Part shown: positions 42,182-50,529 of the stretch, piece after piece | Position numbering within the stretch: the stretch's first letter is position 1 | How the letters are laid out: each line of letters starts with the position of its first letter | Assembly (NCBI GenBank): GCA_964495655.1 | Contig: CAZBWK010000002.1 | Location: 12,704 to 76,703, forward strand | DNA: 64,000 nucleotides | Origin: JAAYJR01 sp964495655 | Lineage (GTDB): Bacteria > Bacteroidota > Bacteroidia > Bacteroidales > Prolixibacteraceae | Direction: 5' to 3' | Notes under the pieces: model-generated | Database searches by the model: none | What the model saw: only the letters and a program-made list of their open reading frames with translations | Told to the model about the DNA's origin: nothing | Program-made: the position numbers and the translations under genes

Positions 42182-43174
42182 TTATTTCCCTTTGCCTGAA
42201 AAATATTTCATAAACTGGGATCTTTCGTAAACCATAGGATCAGATATTTTATTATAAGATACCCTTCCCTGAAAATCAGAAATTCTTTTAAAATTCCAAC
42301 GCTTCATAAATTCAGTGATCTCTGAAAGCATAGAGGCTATTACCTTATTGCCGTTTATATAGAGAGATGAACAAATCTGGGTAACCGAGGCTCCTGCAAG
42401 CAGCTGTCTGACAACTGCCTTACCGTCGTGGATCCCTGTTGATGCTGCAATGTCAATTTCCGGCACTAATGATGAAACCAGGCCTACCCACCTTAGGGTA
42501 TGTCTTATCTCTACCGGTGAACTGAAGATCTCTGATGATACCAGTTCAAGTTTATCAAGATCAATATCCGGCTCATAAAAACGGTTAAACATAACCACAC
42601 CTCTGGCACCATTGGCTTTTAGCTTATCCACCATGCTCAGTATATTGCTGTGATAAAGGCCTATTTTTACCGACACAGGAATTGTTATCCGGCTGCAGAC
42701 CTTATTCAGGATATCTGCATATAGCTGTTCAATCACGTGAGGTTCTTCTTTTCGGCTGACCGGCACATAAAAAATATTGAGTTCAAGAGCGTCGGCGCCT
42801 GCTTCCTGAAATTCTCCGGCAAAGGAGGTCCATTCACTGGCTGACACACAATTCACACTGGCAATGACCGGTATGCTGACTGCCTTCTTGGTTTCCTCTA
42901 TAAGCTTTATATGCGTGGTGACCGAATTATCACGAAGATAATTTCTGATATAGTCTTCCGCTTCAGGGTACCCGGTATTATGATAATCCTTCAGCAGCAT
43001 ACTGGTCACTTCATTATTGATCTGCTCCTCAAACAATGATTTCAGTACAACGGCGCCAATGCCGGCCTCCTCCAGGTTCACTATCTTTTCAACCGAGCTG
43101 GTAATACCTGAACTCGCTGCTACCAAGGGATTCTTAAGAGTTAACCCCAGGTAATTTGTTTCTAAATTTACCAT
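42182..43174 (-). CDS. dihydroorotate dehydrogenase-like flavoprotein
   Basis: 330 aa TIM-barrel protein. The start, LETNYLGLTLKNPLVAASSGIT, and later PVIASVNCVSASEW, PVSVKIGLYHSN, RGVVMFNRF, AASTGIHDG and the QLLAGASVTQICSSLYINGN phosphate-binding end match the class 1 DHODH fold with FMN. The class 1A active-site segment, normally LNxSCPN with the catalytic Cys, reads LELNIFYVPVS here, so the usual Cys is absent and pyrimidine biosynthesis is doubtful. Bacteroidota genomes usually carry a separate true pyrD, so this is probably a paralogue with another role. It lies 19 bases after the YggS gene and 8 before the lectin protein. Confidence 0.85.
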   Translation of the reverse strand: MVNLETNYLGLTLKNPLVAASSGITSSVEKIVNLEEAGIGAVVLKSLFEEQINNEVTSMLLKDYHNTGYPEAEDYIRNYLRDNSVTTHIKLIEETKKAVSIPVIASVNCVSASEWTSFAGEFQEAGADALELNIFYVPVSRKEEPHVIEQLYADILNKVCSRITIPVSVKIGLYHSNILSMVDKLKANGARGVVMFNRFYEPDIDLDKLELVSSEIFSSPVEIRHTLRWVGLVSSLVPEIDIAASTGIHDGKAVVRQLLAGASVTQICSSLYINGNKVIASMLSEITEFMKRWNFKRISDFQGRVSYNKISDPMVYERSQFMKYFSGKGK

Positions 43175-43193
43175 ACACCTGAATTTAATATTT

Positions 43194-43856
43194 TTACCTT
43201 AAGCCAAAAATTTTGCTGCCAATTCTTACAATTGTGCATCCCTCTTCAACTGCCAGATCATAATCGTCAGACATACCCATTGAAATCTCCCTGAATGAAG
43301 GATCCTCAGAGAAGTAGCGATCCTTCAGCTTCTCAAATATTGTCCTTAGTGATCTGAACTCACTCCTTACCAGGGAAGTATCATCGGTGAAAGTCGCCAT
43401 TCCCATGACACCGGCAATCCGGACATTCTTCATCACCGCAAAAGTCCCGGATCCCAGGATTTCGAACGCCTCCTCTTCCGACAGGCCGAATTTTGTAGAT
43501 TCGCGGGCAATATGAAACTGCAACAAACACGGAATTACGCGGCCATGCTTTGCCGCCTCTTTGTTCACTGATTTCAAAATTTTAAAAGAATCAATACCGT
43601 GGATCATGCTGACAAACGGAGCAATATATTTGGTTTTATTTGACTGAAGATGGCCTATAAAGTGCCATTCAATATCTTTTGGCAGTTTTTCATATTTCTG
43701 CAGTAGTTCCTGTACTTTATTCTCACCAAATATTTTGTGCCCTGCCCGGTAAGCTTTTTCAATTATCTCCGGAGGTTTGGTCTTGGTCACGGCAACCAGT
43801 CTGACTCTTTCCGGAAGAGAGCTTTTTATTTCAGAAATATTTTCCCCAATATCCAT
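43194..43856 (-). CDS. YggS/PLPBP-family pyridoxal phosphate homeostasis protein
   Basis: About 220 aa from the ATG at 43856, preferred over one at 43877 because a -7-like element (43875-43882) overlaps the latter. PLP-lysine motif: RLVAVTKTKPPEII. Other landmarks are FGENKVQELLQKY, WHFIGHLQSNKTKYI, IHGIDSFKILKSVNKEA, RIAGVMGMATF, SMGMSDDYDLAVEEGCTIVRIGSKIFG. The family binds PLP without known catalysis and balances free PLP and amino-acid pools. It is the first gene of a run with the DHODH-like and lectin genes. Confidence 0.95.
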   Translation of the reverse strand: MDIGENISEIKSSLPERVRLVAVTKTKPPEIIEKAYRAGHKIFGENKVQELLQKYEKLPKDIEWHFIGHLQSNKTKYIAPFVSMIHGIDSFKILKSVNKEAAKHGRVIPCLLQFHIARESTKFGLSEEEAFEILGSGTFAVMKNVRIAGVMGMATFTDDTSLVRSEFRSLRTIFEKLKDRYFSEDPSFREISMGMSDDYDLAVEEGCTIVRIGSKIFGLR

Positions 43857-44007
43857 TTTCCGGTAATTTCCAGTCAAAATTAAAAATAAAGAGCTTATTT
43901 AAAGCCTATTTTTGAACTATTTGCTTATAAAAGGGGATTTAACAATTTCAGATTTACAAAACAGCCAGTAATACCTGAATGGCAAAATAAATAATTCTCC
44001 ACTCACA

Positions 44008-44021
44008 CTGTAATATTACAG
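44008..44021. promoter_or_regulatory. 14-base perfect palindrome between SSS transporter and YggS genes
   Basis: CTGTAATATTACAG is a perfect inverted repeat with no loop. It lies 41 bases past the stop of the transporter gene and about 150 bases before the YggS start. It could be an operator for the YggS run. It has no U-tract, so it is not a terminator. Confidence 0.25.
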
Positions 44022-44062
44022 ACCTTTCAATCTCTCCGGAGCCTTCCCTGCATTTACCATTC

Positions 44063-45676
44063 TTAACTAAGCCATACATATAAAAACACAGTGATTACAG
44101 AAAGTATTACCAGGTGAAGCCTCCAGTCGGTAAGACCTTCAAATTTTGCAACACGGCCGGAATAGTTAATAGTTGTTTTCGCCAGTTTCTCCGGTGCAGT
44201 TTTTTCGGTAAACGCCGATATAAGAAATAATATTCCCGTAATAATTATCTCGGCCCATAAACCCCTGTAACCAAAATTAAGGGTCAGCTTATGGTGAAGA
44301 AAAGGGAAAAGCTGTTTCCCGGTATCAGGCCCGAGTAATTGGTCAACGACAAACAGAGTTGACAATATAACCCCCGCCAATACCGATGCAGCAGCTCCCT
44401 TAAGGGTAACCTTTTTGCTGACAATACCAAAAAATATTGCAGGGAAAACAGGTATTACCAGGTAAGCAGTTATTGTTTGCAGGTACTTATATAATCCCTC
44501 ATCATTTTTATATATAAGATACGCTGCACCAATGCCGAGAAAGGCAACAACAAGTATAACAAGCCTGCCAATGGCAACCTGTTTTTTTTCAGAAGTAAGG
44601 GGACTAAATTCAACAATAAAGTCACGAACCACAAGGGTTGATACCGAATTAAGCACAGCAATAAGCGATGTTACCAGGGCAGCCATAAGCGAAGCAAGCA
44701 GCAGTCCGCGAAAACCTTCAGGAAGCAGCTTATTAAGCAACAGAACAAAAGTCTGCTTGGTAGCTTCACCCTCCAACTCCCCGGGAAAAAGAGCAAAGGC
44801 AATAATCCCCGGTAATGCAAACAGAAATACAGGAGAAAGTTTTAAAAAAGTGGCAAACATTGCTCCCCACCGTGCCTGTCTGATATCCGGAGCGGAAAGA
44901 ACACGCTGGACATTGACCTGGTCAATGCCCCAGTAAAAAATTCCTGCATAAAACGCAGTTGCCAGTATTCCCCAGAAAGGATAAACAGGATCATCATAGG
45001 GAGCAGCGATTACCATCATGTCGGGCGCCTTTTCCATAAGGCCGCTCCATCCTCCTACTTTATCCATTCCGATAAAAAGCATCACTATTGCTCCGCCGAT
45101 CATTAATAATACCTGTATAACATCGGAATAAGCCACAGCAGTGAATCCCCCGATCATTGTAAACACAGCAACTGAAATTCCTATCCAGAAAACTGTGGTC
45201 ATAACATTCCATCCCAGAATACTGTTCAAAACAAGCGCTCCGGCAAACATTGTAAATGCCAGCTTGGTCATTATGCTGATAATCAGCATCAATACAGAAA
45301 AAAATGTTCTTGCACTGCGGCTATACCTTAGTTCGAGAAATTCAGGAATGGTATAGATCCTGTTTTTCATGTAATAAGGGAAAAGGATTGCACAGGCAAA
45401 GCCCAGGGTAATGGCCGTTGTCAACTCGACAGACCCCGCAGAAAGGCCATAACGGTAAGAATCTCCTGATAATCCGACCAGATGTTCAGCTCCAATATTA
45501 GTTGCAAAAAGAGAAGCACCGATAACAGGCCATTTAATGGACCTGCCTCCCAGGAAAAAATTCGTACTGCTCTCTCCCGCCTTTTTATGATAAGCCATGT
45601 ATAAACCAAAGGAGAGGCTGCCAGCCATTACAATCGTCACTATAATCCAGTCGAGAGATGTAAGCGCTAAATCCAT
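44063..45676 (-). CDS. sodium:solute symporter (SSS family), probably sugar
   Basis: 537 aa with about 14 membrane helices. The N-terminus (SLDWIIVTIVMAGSLSFGLYMAY, then FFLGGRSIKWPVIGASLFATNIGAEHLVG) is typical of SGLT-like SSS transporters; the GASLFATNI stretch belongs to the sodium-site helix. YTIPEFLELRYSRSAR and YWGIDQVNVQRVLSA are also family signatures. It should import a sugar or glycoside with Na+. It is the last gene of the carbohydrate operon, 47 bases after the AGE-family epimerase, an order known from mannobiose-epimerase loci. Confidence 0.93.
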   Translation of the reverse strand: MDLALTSLDWIIVTIVMAGSLSFGLYMAYHKKAGESSTNFFLGGRSIKWPVIGASLFATNIGAEHLVGLSGDSYRYGLSAGSVELTTAITLGFACAILFPYYMKNRIYTIPEFLELRYSRSARTFFSVLMLIISIMTKLAFTMFAGALVLNSILGWNVMTTVFWIGISVAVFTMIGGFTAVAYSDVIQVLLMIGGAIVMLFIGMDKVGGWSGLMEKAPDMMVIAAPYDDPVYPFWGILATAFYAGIFYWGIDQVNVQRVLSAPDIRQARWGAMFATFLKLSPVFLFALPGIIAFALFPGELEGEATKQTFVLLLNKLLPEGFRGLLLASLMAALVTSLIAVLNSVSTLVVRDFIVEFSPLTSEKKQVAIGRLVILVVAFLGIGAAYLIYKNDEGLYKYLQTITAYLVIPVFPAIFFGIVSKKVTLKGAAASVLAGVILSTLFVVDQLLGPDTGKQLFPFLHHKLTLNFGYRGLWAEIIITGILFLISAFTEKTAPEKLAKTTINYSGRVAKFEGLTDWRLHLVILSVITVFLYVWLS

Positions 45677-45723
45677 AATTCACCATTTATTAGTTATACA
45701 CTTTATCCTTACTTTTTAAACAC

Positions 45724-46992
45724 TTATTGTTTTAAAAGCTGATCCATCCTCATGATACTTTGGATCATTGCCCTTACAGTATGATAATTGATCTTCCAGG
45801 AGTGACCCATGTGTGTCCATACAGGCTCCCCCCTCCTTGTCAGCAGAGGAAACCACTCTCCCACACCCTTGTTTATTACCTTATCAAAAACAAAACGGTG
45901 AACATTACTGTAACCCTCCCAATACCTGTCATCTGCAAATAACAATACTCCGTCAAGCAAAGCTGTCAACACTTCAGCCTGCTGCCAGAACTCCTTTTCC
46001 CGGTCATAGACTCCTCCTGAGTGAGGGCCCTCTACATAAACACCTCCAAATTCACGGTCAATTCCATTGGTAACAGTATGATCCAATATGGTCTTAAATA
46101 ACCCGGAATAACCGGAAGTGTCAATCTTTAATATATCAAGAGCATGTTTCAACAGCCAGGCAAACTCGGCATTATGCCCGTAGCAGGTATTATCTGTTGC
46201 ATTTCCTTTTTGCCCCTCCTCCGAAAACCTGTCCCATCCCCATATTATATCAAATTTAATCTGAGGTGCAACAGTCCAGTCTTCATAAAACTGAGGTATA
46301 CCGGTCTTATATACAGGATGAATAATACGATGTAACAAAATATCGATTATCTCAAGCAATTTTCTCCTGTGCACATCCTTACCGGTGCATTCATAAAGGG
46401 TAGTAAAAGCCTCCATAAGATGCATGTGAACATCGAGAGTTTTTCTGTCACCTCCCTCACTTCCCGGACCACAAAGGGTCCAGTCGCGGTGAAACATCTC
46501 CCTGTAACCTCCGTACATAGTATCAACACAATATTTCTGCAGCAGGTCAAAAACCTTTTCTGCATATTCCACTCCCCTCCGGTCGCCCGTTGCCAGTGTA
46601 TATTCACTTAAAGAATATATTGCAAAACTATGACCATATATTATCTTTTTATCGATCTTCAAATCGCCCTTTCTGTCCATCATCCAGAAGAATCCCTCAA
46701 ATCCGGAATCCCACATCTTGTCAATGAGAAAATCAAAACCATGTTTTGCCAGACTGGCAAACTCATCTTTATTGTACCCGGCCCTGCATACTGAAGATGC
46801 AGTATACAGGCATCTTGTCTGTGCAATCAATGACTTCTCATCATCGCCTGTATCATGCCCCTGCTGATCAAAATGGGTAATAAATCCGCCGTTAGTATTA
46901 TCTCTCATTCTGGATGACCAGAATGGCAACAACTCTTTAACAAGATGGTTTTCTGCTTCCTCTTTTAACTCTTTAAGCTGCTCTTTTCTCAT
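45724..46992 (-). CDS. AGE-family epimerase, cellobiose/mannobiose 2-epimerase-like
   Basis: 422 aa, the length of the family, an (alpha/alpha)6 barrel. Motifs are NGGFITHFDQQG, QTRCLYTASSVCR, YGHNAEFAWLL and, near the end, MGHSWKINYHTVRAM, with the paired His residues used in epimerisation. The GHNxExxWLL form is closer to cellobiose/mannobiose 2-epimerases than to N-acylglucosamine 2-epimerases. With SSS transport next to it and GH92 in the locus, a disaccharide 2-epimerase acting on mannosides is plausible (inference). The spacing to the hydrolase gene is 15 bases. Confidence 0.88.
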   Translation of the reverse strand: MRKEQLKELKEEAENHLVKELLPFWSSRMRDNTNGGFITHFDQQGHDTGDDEKSLIAQTRCLYTASSVCRAGYNKDEFASLAKHGFDFLIDKMWDSGFEGFFWMMDRKGDLKIDKKIIYGHSFAIYSLSEYTLATGDRRGVEYAEKVFDLLQKYCVDTMYGGYREMFHRDWTLCGPGSEGGDRKTLDVHMHLMEAFTTLYECTGKDVHRRKLLEIIDILLHRIIHPVYKTGIPQFYEDWTVAPQIKFDIIWGWDRFSEEGQKGNATDNTCYGHNAEFAWLLKHALDILKIDTSGYSGLFKTILDHTVTNGIDREFGGVYVEGPHSGGVYDREKEFWQQAEVLTALLDGVLLFADDRYWEGYSNVHRFVFDKVINKGVGEWFPLLTRRGEPVWTHMGHSWKINYHTVRAMIQSIMRMDQLLKQ

Positions 46993-47007
46993 CTGTAAAA
47001 AATATTT

Positions 47008-49386
47008 TCACTTTTTAAACAAAAACTTATCAAGAAACTCGAAAGAACCTTCTCCTTTTACCATGTGGCCCCCGTTAAAATACTCAATACATGTGTTTCC
47101 GGGAAAGTTTATAAGATCAAAATGCCGGCGCACTTTAGCATATTCGTAGCTCACCCATTCATCAACTCCCACTCCGTCGAAATGGCCCCTTTCAACCATA
47201 AAAGGCCTTGGAGCTATCAATGCTGCCATCTCTGCATAATTAAAGGTGTGCCCCAGATCCCATTCCGGCATTTCATATTCACCGGCATACATATATGAAT
47301 ACCTGTCGATGACAGAAGAATTTTTTCTAACCCACTCATTAAAATCTCCGGCGCATACCGACAGTGCAAATCCCTCTATAAGCGCAGGAAGTCGCATTGC
47401 TGCCTTCCCTCCGTAAGAAAGTCCGTAGTACCCTATTCGTGCAGGATCGATAAACGACTGCTGTCCGAGCCATTCAACAATTCGCTGATTCTGGCCTGTC
47501 ATAACCGAGAACAGTGATAATTCAACCGGATTGGCTTTTCGCTGTAATACACGAAATTTATCAGCTCCCCTGTAAGGATTGTGAGGTGAAAAAGTTACAT
47601 ACCCCCTTTCAGCAAGCCGTGTGGCAAATCCCTGGTAATAAGGAAACTCGGGCGATTCAGGATCAGTGTTCACAACATCGGACGGTAATCCTTCCAGTCC
47701 GTGCTGACAAATAACAGCAGGTCTTTTTTCTCCGGGTTTAATATCTTTCGGAATGATAAGAATGCCCCATGCAAACACATCAGGCCATACATCGAGCATG
47801 ACTTCGTAACTGGCCAGTTTCTCATTATCCTGCAATAAACGTGCACGCGGATTGGCAGGCATTGCCGGGACAGGCAGTTTGCCTATTACATTATGAAACT
47901 GAGTCCGGAAGTTATCTTTAACAGGCTTCTGGCTGGCTACATCCCCTTCAAGAAGATCCCAGAAGTTTTTATTTCTTGTCCTTTCACAAAGAAGCAATAC
48001 ATTTTGAACATGCTGCTCCATACATTTAACTGTGCGTTCCTGTCTCTTCACCGGGTTAATCCATGATTTATTGCCTGGGGCAGGCAAAATGATTTTTTCG
48101 GCTGAAAGTTTTACATCCAATCCATCTGCAAACAGATTCATCGCCTCTGCCGAAAAAGGATCCAGGGCTGCACCGCCCGCCCCGAAAATAAATTTCAAAT
48201 TGCTCCCTCCCTGTGGTAACATATTCTCAGCTCTCTTAACTTCTTCTGAAACTGAACTGAATGACGGCATAACAATCTTTCCCGGAGCTGCTCCTGATGA
48301 GCGGCCCTGGCTTGCAGCAGGGGGTCCGGCTATTTCGGGCGCTTTTGCATATTCAATTACCAGCGGCCTGGGCCAGTTCATAACAGCCAGTTCAGCATCT
48401 CCGAAATACTTAAGCAATCCCCAAATATTACGGTATATTGGTTCTGTCCAGAGCTCATTGCGATTATTGAAATAGCCGCTGACAAAAGCCGATGAGATGC
48501 GGGTATCCATAGCTGATGCATACAATGCCAGTAATCCCCCCTCACCATGACCGGCAATACCTATCTTTACATCTCGTCCTGCATCCCTGTGCCCGGATTC
48601 CATCCAGTCTATTGCGGCAAATATTTTTTGCAGTTCATAGCCAATAACATGGCGGCCGACCTCAAATCCCTGTCTGTAGATCCACTCACGATGAGGCAGA
48701 TTAGTGAAACGGCCTGCAATCCGGCTTCCTGAAAATGTATCGTTCCTGTCAACCAAAACAGGTATAAGCACCTCGCAGCCGGCATCGGCAAGGCGCAGTG
48801 CGGCGCCATAACCGTACCCCCCCTCTCCGGAGATGCCTGCCAGTACTTCCGGAAGGACATCAGCATCGGGGATCATTATAACACCGGCCTTTACAGGACT
48901 TTTCGGCTGAATAAGAATACCTCCTGCATTAACTCCTTCCAGGACGCTCCATCTGACAGCCCTGATAGTGGCTCTGCCTGTTTCGATAAGAAACTGATTC
49001 AGATTTTTATCATTAAGAACTTCCATCATTACAGGCACCCTCGGGTCTGCAACTCCTGTACGTCTTGCCAGCAACTCACGCTTCCCCGAAACAGACTTGT
49101 CGAAGGCAGAGGCCGACGAAAAATCCAAATGCCACATCTCCTTTCCGGCCTGTATAACCTTATCATTCTCCTTTGTCAGAAAACGGTCAATTCCCTCTAC
49201 CATAAGGGCAGAAAGGTCACCCCTCTCCTCCAGCGGGGTAAAGGAAAACTTCACAGGTGGTTGTGCATTGGAGCATAGAAGACCAGAGATAACAACGAGG
49301 ATGGTCAAAAATATTATCCTACGGTAATAAAAAAGTGAAGAATCCACTTTTCTATCTGTTAGAGCAAGATTTAAATCTGTTTTCAT
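47008..49386 (-). CDS. secreted double alpha/beta-hydrolase, acetylxylan-esterase-like
   Basis: 792 aa. An N-terminal hydrophobic export segment (IIFLTILVVISGLLCSNAQ, about residues 24-42) follows a long basic start. Two alpha/beta-hydrolase halves follow. In the first (about 150-440) the nucleophile elbow is GHGEGG at 279-284, with Gly in place of Ser, so it looks inactive. The second (about 530-792) has an oxyanion-side CQHGLEG, an intact elbow GLSYGG with Ser657, and a late His774 in GGHMVKGEG. This resembles dienelactone-hydrolase/acetyl-esterase-like enzymes in polysaccharide loci. It may deacylate glycans before hydrolysis. It lies 17 bases after the DHS-like gene. Confidence 0.82.
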   Translation of the reverse strand: MKTDLNLALTDRKVDSSLFYYRRIIFLTILVVISGLLCSNAQPPVKFSFTPLEERGDLSALMVEGIDRFLTKENDKVIQAGKEMWHLDFSSASAFDKSVSGKRELLARRTGVADPRVPVMMEVLNDKNLNQFLIETGRATIRAVRWSVLEGVNAGGILIQPKSPVKAGVIMIPDADVLPEVLAGISGEGGYGYGAALRLADAGCEVLIPVLVDRNDTFSGSRIAGRFTNLPHREWIYRQGFEVGRHVIGYELQKIFAAIDWMESGHRDAGRDVKIGIAGHGEGGLLALYASAMDTRISSAFVSGYFNNRNELWTEPIYRNIWGLLKYFGDAELAVMNWPRPLVIEYAKAPEIAGPPAASQGRSSGAAPGKIVMPSFSSVSEEVKRAENMLPQGGSNLKFIFGAGGAALDPFSAEAMNLFADGLDVKLSAEKIILPAPGNKSWINPVKRQERTVKCMEQHVQNVLLLCERTRNKNFWDLLEGDVASQKPVKDNFRTQFHNVIGKLPVPAMPANPRARLLQDNEKLASYEVMLDVWPDVFAWGILIIPKDIKPGEKRPAVICQHGLEGLPSDVVNTDPESPEFPYYQGFATRLAERGYVTFSPHNPYRGADKFRVLQRKANPVELSLFSVMTGQNQRIVEWLGQQSFIDPARIGYYGLSYGGKAAMRLPALIEGFALSVCAGDFNEWVRKNSSVIDRYSYMYAGEYEMPEWDLGHTFNYAEMAALIAPRPFMVERGHFDGVGVDEWVSYEYAKVRRHFDLINFPGNTCIEYFNGGHMVKGEGSFEFLDKFLFKK

Positions 49387-49403
49387 GTTTATACTAAAAT
49401 TAA

Positions 49404-50519
49404 TTATGGGTCTTTTCGCTTAAGAAGCTGATAAAGAGCTAATAAAAAATCACGGTTATCGGCTGTCAGGTAATCCATTTCACCGCCCATCCTGTTGAAT
49501 GTCTTACAATATCTCAGGTAATAAGCCGGATTGTCGGCGGGAGGCTCTCCGTCTTTTTGCCAGTCCCATTCTGAATATGCCAGATCCACGACCAGGATAT
49601 AATGATTGTCAATATGCTCATTTCTCTGAATAGCTAAATTTTGGGACATTGACAAAGCTTTTTCAAAAATCATGGGTGACATAACGGCTGAACCCACCGA
49701 GAGGTAGACTCCGTTTTCCAGGTTACTGACGCTGTGTGCATAACCAAGAAAATCATTCAATGCCGTGCGGCCTATTGCCGCTCCGTGATTTAACGGATGG
49801 TTATAGATTATATCATGACCTATCATCGGATGCCCTGTGAAGGGCACCTTTAATTTATATGCATTTCCCTGAACCGAATATTCTTTCCAGGGATGCGGAA
49901 CCTCCATAAATCCCGGAGTTAATCCAAAATGTTGTATTATACCTGCAAAATCTAATGCTGCAGCAGCTGTTTCCGGGTCTGTTTTCATCTTTTCAACAGC
50001 ATGTTCATATAAAAATGGCAATTCCGGTATTTCGACACCTTCCTCCCAGATCATCTTTCCCACCGATTCGCCATAACCCAAACCCTTGTATGCCCCGGCT
50101 ATCAATGCAAGGTTAATATAAAAACCGGTCTCTTCCCAGATTCCGAATTGTCCGATGTTGACATTTTCACGGACATCCTCACTTGACTTTCCCTGATATG
50201 CAAACTCCCAGTCGTGAATGATACCTGCACCGTTAGTGGCCAGATGGGTTATCCATCCCTCCTTTATCAATGCTGTCAGAGCCGGAGCCATTCCGTTCTT
50301 TATAGTATGAGCGCCAAAAGCCATTATTACCGGCCTGTTTAAATTACGGGCTTTCATTATCCTGTCTGCACACTTTCCCGTTATCTTGTTAAAATTTGCC
50401 GTACAATTACCCGGTTGCCGGTCTGCCGGAATATGGTCTCTTTCGATATAGACCTTATTTTTCCTGTCAGCCAGCCGTCTGGTCTTTAGCTTATCCCTGT
50501 CAAACTTAGTATATGGCAT
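49404..50519 (-). CDS. deoxyhypusine-synthase-like protein of unknown reaction
   Basis: 371 aa, no signal peptide. The best-recognised part is FGAHTIKNGMAPALTALI (residues 68-85) followed by THLATNGAGIIHDWE (91-105), which parallels the NAD-binding GAHVIK...MNGAGVIHDFE region of deoxyhypusine synthases. The C-terminal region expected to hold the catalytic Lys (VVKHH-type) instead reads VGSAVMSPMIFEKALS, so the Lys is not evident. Bacteria have no eIF5A-type protein to modify. A His-rich stretch (GHPMIGHDIIYNHPLNHG, 229-246) could bind metal or substrate. It lies 10 bases after the PfkB-HAD gene inside a sugar operon, so a sugar-related NAD-dependent role is more likely. The family call is from memory and moderate. 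Confidence 0.6.
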   Translation of the reverse strand: MPYTKFDRDKLKTRRLADRKNKVYIERDHIPADRQPGNCTANFNKITGKCADRIMKARNLNRPVIMAFGAHTIKNGMAPALTALIKEGWITHLATNGAGIIHDWEFAYQGKSSEDVRENVNIGQFGIWEETGFYINLALIAGAYKGLGYGESVGKMIWEEGVEIPELPFLYEHAVEKMKTDPETAAAALDFAGIIQHFGLTPGFMEVPHPWKEYSVQGNAYKLKVPFTGHPMIGHDIIYNHPLNHGAAIGRTALNDFLGYAHSVSNLENGVYLSVGSAVMSPMIFEKALSMSQNLAIQRNEHIDNHYILVVDLAYSEWDWQKDGEPPADNPAYYLRYCKTFNRMGGEMDYLTADNRDFLLALYQLLKRKDP

Positions 50520-50529
50520 AATTCTGTCC

